Positions 1-9,566 of a DNA stretch of 64,000 bases are shown piece after piece. This DNA is from Candidatus Scalindua sp. Its GTDB lineage: Bacteria; Planctomycetota; Brocadiia; Brocadiales; Scalinduaceae. Made by a program: the position numbers and the translations under genes. The stretch lies in contig JALDRB010000013.1 in assembly GCA_031316155.1 (NCBI GenBank), positions 1 through 64,000 on the forward strand, written 5' to 3'. The notes under the pieces were generated by a model. It searched no databases. It saw only the letters and a list, made by a program, of their open reading frames with translations, and was not told the DNA's origin. Numbering within the stretch: position 1 is the first letter of the stretch; the number at the start of each line of letters is the position of its first letter.

Positions 1-6
1 TCGTTG

Positions 7-46
7 CCCGCCCGAACGTACCGTTCGGTACGGGCTGGCTGGCGGG
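7..46. repeat. GC-rich nested palindrome
   Basis: Outer arms CCCGCC (7-12) and GGCGGG (41-46) enclose a near-perfect inner hairpin, CGTACCG (17-23) with CGGTACG (26-32). It is far more GC-rich than its surroundings, as expected for a REP-like or intergenic repeat. A frame is open across it from base 1 to a TGA at 103-105, so it may lie in, or have extended, the 3' end of an upstream gene that cannot be identified from this fragment. Confidence 0.45.
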
Positions 47-138
47 AACGAGGTAGCAATTTTGAAAGAGTTGCACAGGATGTGCTTAACTCGTTAAAAC
101 ATTGACTTTTAAGAATAAAAGTGTACTTTTATACCATT

Positions 139-630
139 ATGCGAGTTCTCGGTATAGACCCCGGTACGATAATAACAGGTTATGGAGTTATTGAATATAC
201 CGCTAGCGGGTTGTCTCTTATAGATTACGGTATCATAAAAAGTGGCGGTAGAGATCCTTTCCCCGAAAGACTCAAAAGGGTTTATGAAGGTTTAAATTGG
301 GTTTTTGAAAAGCATAAACCGGATCATGTTGCGGTGGAAAAAGTTTTTTATGGAAAGAGCGTAAAGGCTGCTATTAAGATTGGAGAAGGCCGGGGTGTTG
401 CTATCTTATGCGCGGCACTAGCAGGGCTGCCCTTGTCTGAATATTCTCCCACGGTTATTAAGAAATCAGTTGTAGGTGTTGGCAGTGCTCAAAAGAGACA
501 AGTCCAGGAAATGGTGAAGGTTATTTTAAATTTGCCAAAACCTCCTGAACCTTTTGATTCATCAGATGCCCTTGCTATTGCCATATGCCACTGTCACAGG
601 AGAAAAATAGATGATTTAATAAACAGGTGA
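139..630 (+). CDS. ruvC: Crossover junction endodeoxyribonuclease RuvC
   Basis: RuvC is the Holliday-junction resolvase that nicks four-way DNA junctions with RuvAB during recombinational repair. The sequence starts with the RNase H-fold motif RVLGIDPGT (first catalytic Asp), followed by VAVEKVFYGKS (catalytic Glu) and a C-terminal PFDSSDALAIAICH block supplying the last acidic residues. The 163-residue length from this ATG is normal for the family. A GTG 18 bases upstream (121) would add six residues with no family match, so the ATG at 139 is preferred. ruvA and ruvB do not follow; the next gene is argB, behind its own promoter. Confidence 0.95.
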   Translation: MRVLGIDPGTIITGYGVIEYTASGLSLIDYGIIKSGGRDPFPERLKRVYEGLNWVFEKHKPDHVAVEKVFYGKSVKAAIKIGEGRGVAILCAALAGLPLSEYSPTVIKKSVVGVGSAQKRQVQEMVKVILNLPKPPEPFDSSDALAIAICHCHRRKIDDLINR

Positions 631-637
631 TTTAACC

Positions 638-667
638 TTGACACATATGTGTTGTAAAGACTATAAT
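638..667 (+). promoter_or_regulatory. Consensus sigma70-type promoter upstream of argB
   Basis: A perfect -35 TTGACA (638-643) and a perfect -10 TATAAT (662-667) are separated by 18 bases. It lies between ruvC and argB on the + strand, so it probably drives argB-argD-argF. Transcription would start near 674, leaving a leader of roughly 70-200 bases depending on the argB start. Confidence 0.75.
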
Positions 668-872
668 TTCGAAAATTTAAGGTTGGAGAGAATGTTTTGA
701 TTTTTTTTTGTTTACGTTAAACATAATCTGAGATACATGAGGGAAAATGAGCACACAGGTAACCAGTGAAAATAGAAAAGGGAGTGGAATCACTCGTATT
801 CTTTGCGAAGAGAATCTGTCATCTGATATTGGTGTGAAGACGTTGGAAGATACCTATACAAAAGGAATAACA

Positions 873-1751
873 ATGGAAGATGCGATACTGAAATCCAAGG
901 TCTTGATTGAGGCTCTCCCCTATATTCAGGCATTTAAGGGGAAAATAGTTGTTATAAAGTTTGGTGGAAGCGCTATGGTCGATACAAAAACCTTCCTCAG
1001 TATCCTCCAGGATGTGGTTTTTATGAAGGCTATTGGTATGAAGCCAATAATCGTGCATGGCGGAGGTCCCTATATCACCGAGGAAATGAGAAAGAGGGGA
1101 AAAGAACCCGTTTTTATTCATGGTTACCGAGTTACTGATAAAGAGACTTTGGAGATTGCCGTTGACGTGCTCGTAAATCAGATAAGTAATCTGATTGTTA
1201 ACAAAATAAAAGAGATGAGGTCTGATGCCGTTTGTGTATGGAATAATAATGTCAGCCCGTTAAAGGCAAAGAAATATATACTGAAAGAAAAAGGAAAATC
1301 TCAGGATTTCGACTTCGGGTATGTGGGTGAAATTACGGGAGTAGAATGCGATACTTTATGCGATATATGTGATAGTGGAAAGATTGCTGTCGTACCTCCA
1401 ATCGCAGAAGGAGCTCACGGAGAAAATTTCAATGTGAATGCGGATAATGTTGCTTGCTTTATCGCCTGTTTTTTGAAGGCAGAGAAATTGGTCTTTATTT
1501 CAAACACTCATGGGATATCGACCGATCCATCAGATCCTGAAGCATTTGCATCTACACTCCATGAAGATGAAGTGTATAAGTTAATAGAAGATAACGTCAT
1601 AAATGGTGGAATGCTTCCAAAGGCAAAGGCCTGTATATCTGCTTTAACTGGGGGAGTGAAAAAAGCTCATATTATTGACGGTCACATACCCCATTCTCTG
1701 TTACTTGAGATTTTTACTGATAAAGGGATAGGAACACAGATCATAGTGTAG
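873..1751 (+). CDS. argB: Acetylglutamate kinase
   Basis: This enzyme phosphorylates N-acetylglutamate with ATP, the second step of arginine synthesis. It shows KFGGSA near the N terminus, the IVHGGGP glycine-rich loop, the NVNADNVA substrate/ATP segment and GGMLPK near the C terminus. The reading frame opens at an ATG at 747, but the first 42 residues from there are not family-like. The ATG at 873 has an AAGGA Shine-Dalgarno six bases away and gives 292 residues, the usual size. It is the first gene of an argB-argD-argF cluster behind the 638-667 promoter. The 747 start remains possible (GAGGG directly upstream). Confidence 0.93.
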   Translation: MEDAILKSKVLIEALPYIQAFKGKIVVIKFGGSAMVDTKTFLSILQDVVFMKAIGMKPIIVHGGGPYITEEMRKRGKEPVFIHGYRVTDKETLEIAVDVLVNQISNLIVNKIKEMRSDAVCVWNNNVSPLKAKKYILKEKGKSQDFDFGYVGEITGVECDTLCDICDSGKIAVVPPIAEGAHGENFNVNADNVACFIACFLKAEKLVFISNTHGISTDPSDPEAFASTLHEDEVYKLIEDNVINGGMLPKAKACISALTGGVKKAHIIDGHIPHSLLLEIFTDKGIGTQIIV

Positions 1752-1980
1752 TAATATCTGCCCGGTTGCCTTTATTTTTTTCACAGGAAGCAGGGGGAAT
1801 GGCCTTGGAACCACTAAAAGTGTGCTTTGAAACATTGAAGAATTGTGCACGGTAGCTACTCTGACGTGAGGTTATAAGAGATGAGCTGATTAGTCTGCAT
1901 ATATTGACATACGAAATATATCCTTCCATTGTTTCTATACATAATTTCAATCGAATACATAATAATAGGAACGAATAAAT

Positions 1981-3165
1981 ATGACTAAGAGTGAAACCAT
2001 AGAGCTCTATACTAATTACGTAATTCCAAATTATACCCGTAACCCTATAGTTTTTGTCAGGGGAGAAGGGGTTTATGTGTGGGATGAGAACGGCAAGAGA
2101 TATCTCGACCTTTTCTCAGGTTGGGCAGTTAGTTCTTTAGGACATTGTAATCCGAATGTAACAAAAGCAATACAGGAACAGGCGGCAATGTTAGTACATA
2201 TGCCAAATATATACTATACGAAACCACAGGGACTCCTTGCGAAATATATTTCTGAGAATTCCTTTCATGGGCAGTGTTTTTTCTGTAATAGTGGAGCTGA
2301 GGCGAATGAATCGGCAATAAAACTGGCGAGACTCCATAATTCTCACAGAGGTAAATATAAAATCATTACGATGGACGATTCGTTTCATGGGAGAACCCTA
2401 GCGACGATAACGGCTACGGCACAACCGAAGTATCAGAAGGGGCTCGCTCCTCTTATTGAAGGTTTTACCTATGTTCCCTTCAATAGTTTACCTGAAGTAG
2501 AAAAGGCCATAGATGATAAAACCTGTGGTATAATGATTGAGCCAATACAGGGTGAAGGTGGAATAAATGTAGCTGATAAAGAATTCATGAAGCAGTTAAG
2601 GAGAATTTGTGACGAACGGGAACTTCTCCTGATTCTGGATGAAGTCCAATCAGGTATGGGGAGAACGGGAAAGTATTTTGCTTATCAGCATTATGATATT
2701 TGTCCCGATATTATGACGCTTGCAAAGTCACTTGGAAACGGAACTGCTATTGGTGCAATGGAGGCTAAAACAGAAGTAGCCAGAAGCCTGGTTCCTGGTA
2801 GCCATGCTTCAACTTTTGGTGGGAATCCTCTTGCCTGTGCAGCTTCGGTTGCAGTATTCGAGACGATTCAATCTGAAGGTTTATTGAAAAATGCGGCAAA
2901 TATGGGAAAGTATGCCTATGAACGGTTGTCACATTTTGCACAAGAATTGCCTTGTATTAGGGAGGTGCGGGGAGTAGGCCTGATGATTGGAATTGAACTT
3001 ACTACTCCGGCAACAGAAGCTGTTCAGAAATGTATGGAAGCAGGATTGCTGCTTAACTGTACTCATGAGAATGTGATACGGTTTATGCCTCCATTAAACG
3101 TAGAAAAGGAACATATTGATAAAGGTTTAAGTATCTTACAGGGTGTGTTGAAAGCTGTAACATAA
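1981..3165 (+). CDS. argD: Acetylornithine aminotransferase
   Basis: A class-III, PLP-dependent aminotransferase that converts N-acetylglutamate semialdehyde to N-acetylornithine with glutamate as amino donor. Visible family features are GVYVWDENGKRYLD near the N terminus, FFCNSGAEANESAIKLAR (PLP phosphate contact), ILDEVQSGMGRTGK (Asp binding the PLP nitrogen) and LAKSLGNG carrying the Schiff-base lysine. The length of 394 residues is normal. It sits between argB and argF in pathway order. The 229-base gap after argB shows no promoter that I could recognise. The substrate could also be succinyl-diaminopimelate, as in many dual ArgD enzymes. Confidence 0.93.
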   Translation: MTKSETIELYTNYVIPNYTRNPIVFVRGEGVYVWDENGKRYLDLFSGWAVSSLGHCNPNVTKAIQEQAAMLVHMPNIYYTKPQGLLAKYISENSFHGQCFFCNSGAEANESAIKLARLHNSHRGKYKIITMDDSFHGRTLATITATAQPKYQKGLAPLIEGFTYVPFNSLPEVEKAIDDKTCGIMIEPIQGEGGINVADKEFMKQLRRICDERELLLILDEVQSGMGRTGKYFAYQHYDICPDIMTLAKSLGNGTAIGAMEAKTEVARSLVPGSHASTFGGNPLACAASVAVFETIQSEGLLKNAANMGKYAYERLSHFAQELPCIREVRGVGLMIGIELTTPATEAVQKCMEAGLLLNCTHENVIRFMPPLNVEKEHIDKGLSILQGVLKAVT

Positions 3166-3251
3166 TTATATGAATTGATTATAGGAAAGAATCTGAACTC
3201 TCAAAGGTATATTTAGGAATTGCGATGCAGTAAAATATTGAAAAATTATCT

Positions 3252-4190
3252 ATGAATAATAAGAACCTGGTTACTATTGCGGATTTATCAGTTAAAGATA
3301 TTGACAAGTTGTTTGCTTTGACTGTTCGGATGAAAGAATCTCACAAAAACAAACAGACCGATCATTCTCTTGCAGGAAAAACACTTGGGATGATTTTTGA
3401 GAAGAGCTCAATGCGTACGAGGGTTTCATTTGAAGTTGCGATGACGCAGTTGGGTGGGCATGCTATATATCTAACGAAACAGGACATAAATCTTGGAGAA
3501 CGAGAGTCGATTAAGGATGTTGCTGCAATTTTGTCAAGATATGTGGATTGTATTGCCATCAGAACATTTGCCCATGAGACCGTGACTGAATTAGCCAGCC
3601 ACTCTTCAGTGCCTGTAATTAATGCTCTTTCTGATTACACACATCCCTGTCAAGCTCTTACAGATCTTTACACCATAAAAGAAAAAATCGGCAGGCTTGA
3701 TGGAGTAAAACTGGCATTTGTTGGTGATGGTAATAACGTTGCCCGATCGTTGGCTTTTTTGTGTGCAAAACTGGAAGTTTCGTTCAAGATAGCTTCTCCT
3801 GAAAATTACGAATTACCCTTAGAATCGCTGGAAATAGCTAAAAGGATTGCAAAAACATCCTCCTGCATTGAACAACTGAGAGATCCCGTAGAAGCTATTA
3901 AGGATGCAGATATTATTTACACGGATACATGGATCAGTATGGGGAGAGAGAAGGAATCAATAATCAGACGCAAAGATTTTAAAGGTTATCAAGTAAATGG
4001 TTCATTACTAGCGTCTGCTAAAGAGGGTGTGTTTATAATGCATTGTCTTCCTGCTCACCGTGGAGAGGAAATAACTGACGAAGTCATTGATAGTCCAAAT
4101 TCAATTGTTTACGATCAAGCTGAAAACAGGTTGCATCTTCAAAAAGCTCTGCTTAACCTTCTCATCTGCAATGAGAAAAATGAATATTAG
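3252..4190 (+). CDS. argF: Ornithine carbamoyltransferase
   Basis: Transfers carbamoyl phosphate to ornithine to give citrulline in arginine synthesis. It carries the carbamoyl-phosphate motif [10 protein letters not shown], the HPCQALTDL block, and the ornithine-binding [10 protein letters not shown] block near the C terminus. At 312 residues it matches the anabolic trimeric enzyme. It closes the argB-argD-argF cluster and is followed after only 11 bases by rph, so rph and rdgB may be cotranscribed with the arginine genes. Confidence 0.95.
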   Translation: MNNKNLVTIADLSVKDIDKLFALTVRMKESHKNKQTDHSLAGKTLGMIFEKSSMRTRVSFEVAMTQLGGHAIYLTKQDINLGERESIKDVAAILSRYVDCIAIRTFAHETVTELASHSSVPVINALSDYTHPCQALTDLYTIKEKIGRLDGVKLAFVGDGNNVARSLAFLCAKLEVSFKIASPENYELPLESLEIAKRIAKTSSCIEQLRDPVEAIKDADIIYTDTWISMGREKESIIRRKDFKGYQVNGSLLASAKEGVFIMHCLPAHRGEEITDEVIDSPNSIVYDQAENRLHLQKALLNLLICNEKNEY

Positions 4191-4201
4191 ATAAAAATAC
4201 A

Positions 4202-4918
4202 ATGCGAAAAGATGGAAGAAGAACAGACGAATTGCGACTCGTAACTATTGAAAGAAACTTTACGAAATTTGCGCCAGGTTCAGTGCTGATAAAATTTGGA
4301 GAGACGAAGGTGATTTGTACTGCTTCGATTGCTGAAGGTGTGCCCGTTTACCTGAAAAATTCGGGACAGGGGTGGATTACAGCAGAATACTCTTTATTAC
4401 CAGGCGCTACATTGAAAAGGGCGGTAAGAGAGGCATCTCGCGGAAAAGTAAGTGGCCGTACACAGGAAATTCAAAGGCTCATTGGCAGGTCTCTGCGCTC
4501 AATAGTTAATTTGTCTGCTCTCGGTGAAAGAACAATATGGATAGATTGCGATGTCATTCAGGCTGATGGCGGTACCCGGGTAGCTTCAATTACCGGTGCG
4601 TATGTTGCCTTGATTGACGCTGTTAATTGGTTAAAGAAGAACGGTAAAATCTCTCAGGAGCCGCTCTTGGGAAGTGTAGCCGCTGTAAGCGTCGGGATCG
4701 TAGACGGCGTGTCGATGTTAGACTTGTGTTATGAAGAAGATTTTGCAGCAAAAGTCGATATGAATGTTGTATTAACGGGGGATGGAAAGTATATTGAATT
4801 ACAGGGGACCGGTGAACAATACGCATTTACGGACGAAGAACTTGCAGCAATGATTAATCTGGCGAAAAAAGGGATAAACCAACTTACGCAGATACAGATG
4901 GAAGCATTAAGTGATTAA
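4202..4918 (+). CDS. rph: Ribonuclease PH
   Basis: A phosphorolytic 3'-5' exoribonuclease that trims tRNA 3' ends, working as a hexameric ring. The N-terminal [12 protein letters not shown], the central [17 protein letters not shown] stretch (here [14 protein letters not shown]) and [12 protein letters not shown] are typical and include the phosphate-binding arginine. The 238-residue length is normal. It lies 11 bases after argF and is followed by rdgB, a common rph-rdgB pairing in bacteria. Confidence 0.95.
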   Translation: MRKDGRRTDELRLVTIERNFTKFAPGSVLIKFGETKVICTASIAEGVPVYLKNSGQGWITAEYSLLPGATLKRAVREASRGKVSGRTQEIQRLIGRSLRSIVNLSALGERTIWIDCDVIQADGGTRVASITGAYVALIDAVNWLKKNGKISQEPLLGSVAAVSVGIVDGVSMLDLCYEEDFAAKVDMNVVLTGDGKYIELQGTGEQYAFTDEELAAMINLAKKGINQLTQIQMEALSD

Positions 4919-4950
4919 GAGACTTGTAATGCCTTCGATGGTTTTTGGTT

Positions 4951-5556
4951 ATGGTGAATGAAAATGGAATCGTAATCGGGACACAAAATCACAAAAAGAG
5001 AAGAGAAATCAGAAGTATTCTTGACGGTATTCCTTTTAAGCTGTTTGAGCTGGAAGATTTTGGTGATCCTCCTGAGGTTGTAGAAGATGGAGTAACGTTT
5101 GAAGAGAATGCAATAAAGAAGGCAAGAGAACTTGCCAGTTTCTGTAACATGCGGGTAATGGCAGATGATTCAGGTTTAGAAGTCGATGCTCTGAACAAAC
5201 AACCAGGTGTTTTATCGTCTCGTTATTGCGGTGTAGATACCGGTTACGAAGAGAAATGCCGCCGACTCCTTGAAGAGCTCAAAGGAGTGGCAATTGACAA
5301 AAGAACGGCAAGATTTCGTTGCGCCATTGCTCTGGCAGATCCGAACAGTCTGATATTTGTTGTAGAAGCAAGCTGCGAAGGCTTCATTGCTGCTGAGCCA
5401 CATGGGGTATATGGATTTGGATACGATCCAATATTTTACGTTCCGGATTATAATCAAACTTTTGCGGAATTAAAACCAGAGGTGAAAAATCACATGAGCC
5501 ACAGGGCGTTAGCTTTGAAACTCTTCAGAGAGAAATTGATGGAACTTGTGAAGTAA
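4951..5556 (+). CDS. rdgB: XTP/dITP diphosphatase (non-canonical purine NTP pyrophosphatase)
   Basis: Hydrolyses dITP and XTP so that deaminated purines stay out of nucleic acids. Ham1/RdgB features are the N-terminal IVIGTQNHKKRREI substrate loop, VTFEENAIKKAREL, MADDSGLEVDALNKQPGV and the C-terminal GFGYDPIFY plus SHRALAL. The frame can be opened at a TTG at 4945, but the ATG at 4951 gives 202 residues and the usual N terminus. It follows rph by about 30 bases and probably shares its transcript. Confidence 0.93.
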   Translation: MVNENGIVIGTQNHKKRREIRSILDGIPFKLFELEDFGDPPEVVEDGVTFEENAIKKARELASFCNMRVMADDSGLEVDALNKQPGVLSSRYCGVDTGYEEKCRRLLEELKGVAIDKRTARFRCAIALADPNSLIFVVEASCEGFIAAEPHGVYGFGYDPIFYVPDYNQTFAELKPEVKNHMSHRALALKLFREKLMELVK

Positions 5557-5640
5557 ATTTCGTGTTACCAGAAAGATATCCAAGTTTTGTTGATGTTGTG
5601 TTTTTTTAATTTATTTATTTATGAAAGGAGTATGAATAAA

Positions 5641-5979
5641 ATGTTGTTAAAGTTTAAGATTGCAGTTTTAATTTTATTAGTGGGTTTTTGTATTTGCTTG
5701 ATCAATACAAAAGCATTTGCAATAGATACTGATCAGATTTATGCCGACAAGTGTGAGATGTGCCATGGTGCCGATGGTAAGGGCACGAGCCAGGGAATCG
5801 ATTTTGGTGTTCAGGATTTCACTAATAAAGAATGGCAAGCTTCACGCACGGATGAAGATTTTGTGAACTCAATTACAAATGGGAAGGAAGAAAACCCCAA
5901 TTACATACCATTTGGCGATATGTTGTCGGAAGAAGAGATTAAGGCTATGGCTTCACATGTCAGAAAATTTGTTCAGTAA
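5641..5979 (+). CDS. Small secreted mono-heme cytochrome c (class I)
   Basis: A short N-terminal hydrophobic segment (signal peptide ending near AFA) is followed by one CEMCH heme-attachment site and a GDMLSEEEI stretch whose Met is the likely axial ligand. This is a diheme-free, cytochrome c-553/c6-like electron carrier that would work outside the cytoplasmic membrane or in an internal compartment. Several in-frame starts exist; the ATG at 5641 is chosen because GGAG (5627-5630) lies 10 bases upstream, whereas the ATG at 5632 is only one base from it. The assembly machinery it needs is encoded at 18-21 kb. Its redox partner cannot be told from the sequence. Confidence 0.85.
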   Translation: MLLKFKIAVLILLVGFCICLINTKAFAIDTDQIYADKCEMCHGADGKGTSQGIDFGVQDFTNKEWQASRTDEDFVNSITNGKEENPNYIPFGDMLSEEEIKAMASHVRKFVQ

Positions 5980-6004
5980 GAAAGTTTATTACAAGAAATT
6001 TCCG

Positions 6005-6046
6005 AAATCCTGCGGGTGTTTATAATACCCCACAGTAAAGGATTTT
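6005..6046 (+). terminator. Hairpin downstream of cytochrome c gene
   Basis: AAATCCT (6005-6011) pairs with AGGATTT (6039-6045), enclosing a second helix GGGT (6014-6017) with ACCC (6027-6030). A T-rich stretch follows. It lies 25 bases past the cytochrome stop, so a rho-independent terminator is likely. Confidence 0.5.
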
Positions 6047-6149
6047 CTTTAATGAAAGTTTTAATTTCTTTTTTTTACCTTGTGTTGAACGGCAAAGACG
6101 GGAGGGAGGTTAGATCATGCAATGTTAACTTCTCCTGGGAGCTTCTTAT

Positions 6150-7946
6150 TTGGATGTAAATGTAATACGCAACTTCAGCATAATAGCTCATATTGACCAT
6201 GGAAAATCTACCTTGGCGGATCGGCTTCTTGAAAAGGCAAATGCCGTTAATTTAAGAAAACTCCGCGATCAGATGTTAGATAGCATGGATCTTGAAAGAG
6301 AGAGAGGTATTACCATAAAGGCAAGTGCCGTTTCTTTGGACTACATTAAAGATGGTAAAACCTATATGTTAAATCTGATAGATACTCCCGGACACGTTGA
6401 TTTTACTTACGAAGTATCAAGAAGTCTGAGTGCCTGTGAGGGTAGTTTACTTCTGGTAGATGCCTCTCAGGGTATTGAGGCACAGACATTGACAAATGTA
6501 TATTTGGCAATGGATAAGGATCTTGAGATCATACCTGTTCTTAGTAAGATAGATCTTAAGTCTGCAAGACCGCACGAGGTGGGTAAAGAAATGGTTGCTA
6601 TCCTTGGAATAAAGGAAGAAGATATCTTGATGGTAAGCGCAAAAACAGGGTATGGAATAGATGAAGTTTTTGATGCAATAATTAAACGTGTGCCTTCACC
6701 TCGTGGTGATATCCACGCACCTCTACGTGCATTGATATTTGATTCTGTTTACGATGATTATCGTGGAGTGGTTATCTACATAAGGATAGTTGACGGTTCG
6801 ATCAATCTGGGTGACACTATTTTCATGATGAAAACCAGACGATCGTTTGTGGTTAGTGAGCTTGGGGTTTTTAAACCTGAGATGACTCCCAGAGACATTT
6901 TAAGTACAGGAAACGTGGGTTACTGTATTGCTAATATAAAATCTATCCATGATGTCCATATTGGCGATACAGTAACCTTTGCGAAACAGGGTGCAACTGC
7001 CGCCTTGCCAGGTTACCGTCAACCCCTTCCTATGGTTTATTGTGGCCTATATCCTGCAAATAACTCTGACTTTATGCCATTAAGGGATGCGATTGAGAAA
7101 CTGTGGCTCAACGATTCATCATTTACTTTTGAACCCGAGTCATCCCAAGCCTTGGGATTTGGATTCAGATGCGGGTTTCTTGGACTTCTTCATATGGAGA
7201 TTGTCCAGGAGCGACTCGAAAGGGAAAGTGATGTTGGTTTGGTTCAGACAGCACCAACGGTAACCTACGAAATCTTGACCCATGATGGTGAAAAAGTAAT
7301 GGTATCCAATCCGGAAAAATTACCTTCTGTAAATACTATAAATGAATTTCGCGAACCAATAGTTGAGGCAAAGATAATACTCCCTGTAGAGTATATCGGA
7401 GCGATTATGAAGTTGGCCAGCGACAGAAGATCGAAATACATAAGTACGGAATATCTCAGTGAAAAAAGGGCTATTCTTTCGTATAAAATGCCATTAGGAG
7501 AGATAATTTTTGATTTTTATGACAAATTGAAGTCCTCCACGAGAGGATTTGGTACATTAGACTATGAGTTCATCGGGTATGAACCTGAAGATCTTGTAAA
7601 ACTGGATATATTGGTTGCCGGAAATAGAGTTGATGCTCTTTCAAGTATTGTCCATAGGAAAAAGGCAGAAGCCAAAGGGAGAAATTTGGTAAAAAAATTA
7701 AAGGAGGATATCTCCCGTCACCTATTTGAAATATCTATACAAGCAGCGATTGGAAGCAGGGTTGTTGCAAGAGAAACTATTCGTGCCATATCAAAGAATG
7801 TCACTGCGAAGTGTTACGGCGGTGACATCACGAGAAAACGTAAACTTCTTGAAAAGCAGAAAGAAGGAAAAAAAAGAATGAAAAACATTGGGAATGTTGA
7901 GATCCCTCAAAAAGCATTTCTTTCTGTTCTCAGCACTGATATCTAG
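6150..7946 (+). CDS. lepA: Elongation factor 4 (LepA) GTPase
   Basis: A ribosome-associated translational GTPase that back-translocates stalled ribosomes. Order: G1 AHIDHGKST, G2 around RGITIKA, G3 DTPGHVDF, then EF-G-like domains and the LepA-specific C-terminal block (GGDITRKRKLLEKQKEGKKR). The length of 598 residues is typical. The start is a TTG, with GGGAG about 10 bases upstream and family-like sequence from the first residues. The G4 motif reads SKID instead of the usual NKID, an unusual replacement of the guanine-reading Asn. It is followed by lepB, as in many bacteria. Confidence 0.95.
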   Translation: MDVNVIRNFSIIAHIDHGKSTLADRLLEKANAVNLRKLRDQMLDSMDLERERGITIKASAVSLDYIKDGKTYMLNLIDTPGHVDFTYEVSRSLSACEGSLLLVDASQGIEAQTLTNVYLAMDKDLEIIPVLSKIDLKSARPHEVGKEMVAILGIKEEDILMVSAKTGYGIDEVFDAIIKRVPSPRGDIHAPLRALIFDSVYDDYRGVVIYIRIVDGSINLGDTIFMMKTRRSFVVSELGVFKPEMTPRDILSTGNVGYCIANIKSIHDVHIGDTVTFAKQGATAALPGYRQPLPMVYCGLYPANNSDFMPLRDAIEKLWLNDSSFTFEPESSQALGFGFRCGFLGLLHMEIVQERLERESDVGLVQTAPTVTYEILTHDGEKVMVSNPEKLPSVNTINEFREPIVEAKIILPVEYIGAIMKLASDRRSKYISTEYLSEKRAILSYKMPLGEIIFDFYDKLKSSTRGFGTLDYEFIGYEPEDLVKLDILVAGNRVDALSSIVHRKKAEAKGRNLVKKLKEDISRHLFEISIQAAIGSRVVARETIRAISKNVTAKCYGGDITRKRKLLEKQKEGKKRMKNIGNVEIPQKAFLSVLSTDI

Positions 7947-8052
7947 AAGGTAGATTTTATTAATTACTCACAGTATGTTTTTCAGTAAAATGAGAAATAC
8001 CAAGCATAATAGTTTTTGTGGAAACGAATAGAAATCTTACAAAATAAATGAT

Positions 8053-9552
8053 ATGTCAAAGGTAAAGCTTAATATGGGTGAGAAAAAGGAAAAGAAGAGT
8101 AAAGGGTTTGTCCGCGAAAATCTAGAGTCAATTCTGATTGCAATCTTCCTCGCATTTATATTGAGAATCTTTGTAGTAGAAGCCTTTAAAATCCCTACAG
8201 GTTCAATGGCGCCAACACTGCTGGGAGTGCACAAGGTTGTGAAATGTCCGAACTGTTCCTGGAAATTCAATTGTGATCACAATATAAGTTATGTGAAATG
8301 TTCAAATTGTTTTTATAACATACGAATGTCTGACTATAGAAAAAGCGGTGGGAACAGAATACTGGTCAATAAGTTTATTTATGATTTTGGTAAACCTAAG
8401 AGATGGGATGTTACGGTCTTTCTCTATCCCTATTTTGATGTTGCCTGCAGATCGTGTGGTTTTTTTTCACAGCAATCAATGTTATGTCAAAAATGTTCTC
8501 GTGTTGCTCTGAAAAAAGAGAGTTTCCTTGAATCTAAAATTAATGGTCTTAAAGGTTTGCTGGGATTGGAGCAGTATCATAGAGTAACCTGTAAGAGTTG
8601 TGGAATCGAGGAAAGGATTGTCTGTGAACAGTGCAATTCGACAAACACACATGTTGCCAAGAAAAATTATATAAAGCGAATGATTGGTTTGCCGGGTGAA
8701 GAACTTCAGATCAAAGGTGGGGATATATACGTTAATGGTTGTATAGAAAGGAAACCTGAAAAGGTACAAAAAGAGCTCTGGGTACCCGTTTTTGATAGCA
8801 GCTATCCGGTTAAACAGGAAATTGTGAAAGCCTGGGATGCGGAGGAAAATTATTGGGAAAAAGATAAAGGCCAGTTGCATCTAACAATACCTGATGGTCA
8901 AGATCTGACATCATATGCAACTTTTTCCAGAAAAATTAACGACTATACTGTTTATAATGGCAGACTTTCTGATGCGATTGATGGTGATATTATGGTAAGG
9001 TTTGATTTTGTGCCATTAAGAGATAAGGGAGGTGTCTCTATAATAGTGGAAGATGGTGAGAAAATTTATGAGGCCTTTATACGATCGCAAAATGAGAAGA
9101 GAAAATCGTATCTTAAAGGGTCTGACATGAAAACAATAAAAGATGTAGAAGTTTTTGTTACACCTGAGAGAGAAAACAGAATCGAATTCTCAAATGTAGA
9201 CAAGAGAGTAACCTTAAAATTAAATAATTCTGTTATTTTTACTCATAGTTTTGATGTTGATTTTTCTCTGGTTGGGAACCACACGTTTAAGAGTAAACTG
9301 AAGATTGGCGGCGTTAACACAGAGTCCATTTTTAAGAATGTTTCTGTTTTTCGGGATATCTATTATGCAGACACAGGAAAATGGGGAACTGAAGAAGCCG
9401 TTAAAATAGGGGAAAAAGAGTATTTTGTACTTGGTGACAACAGCAGAAACAGTAATGATAGTAGATTCTGGAAGTTTGTTCCTGAAGAAACCTTAGTAGG
9501 AAAGGCCTTTATGATATTTTGGCCTTTAACTACTATTAACTTTGTGAAGTGA
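8053..9552 (+). CDS. lepB: Signal peptidase I with zinc-ribbon insertions
   Basis: Membrane serine protease that removes signal peptides. One N-terminal transmembrane helix (about residues 24-43) precedes the nucleophile motif PTGSMAPTL (Ser51). The general-base Lys is in YIKRMIGLPGE (Lys208), and box E GDNSRNSNDSR is near the C terminus. At 499 residues it is about twice a minimal SPase I. Between Ser51 and Lys208 lie three pairs of CxxC motifs (CPNC/CSNC, CRSC/CQKC, CKSC/CEQC), which look like zinc ribbons. Between Lys208 and box E is an insert of over 200 residues of beta-rich sequence. The exact start is uncertain (8053, or ATG 8074). It is next to lepA and overlaps or abuts lptB. Confidence 0.88.
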   Translation: MSKVKLNMGEKKEKKSKGFVRENLESILIAIFLAFILRIFVVEAFKIPTGSMAPTLLGVHKVVKCPNCSWKFNCDHNISYVKCSNCFYNIRMSDYRKSGGNRILVNKFIYDFGKPKRWDVTVFLYPYFDVACRSCGFFSQQSMLCQKCSRVALKKESFLESKINGLKGLLGLEQYHRVTCKSCGIEERIVCEQCNSTNTHVAKKNYIKRMIGLPGEELQIKGGDIYVNGCIERKPEKVQKELWVPVFDSSYPVKQEIVKAWDAEENYWEKDKGQLHLTIPDGQDLTSYATFSRKINDYTVYNGRLSDAIDGDIMVRFDFVPLRDKGGVSIIVEDGEKIYEAFIRSQNEKRKSYLKGSDMKTIKDVEVFVTPERENRIEFSNVDKRVTLKLNNSVIFTHSFDVDFSLVGNHTFKSKLKIGGVNTESIFKNVSVFRDIYYADTGKWGTEEAVKIGEKEYFVLGDNSRNSNDSRFWKFVPEETLVGKAFMIFWPLTTINFVK

Positions 9553-9566
9553 ATCATGGGTTAACG

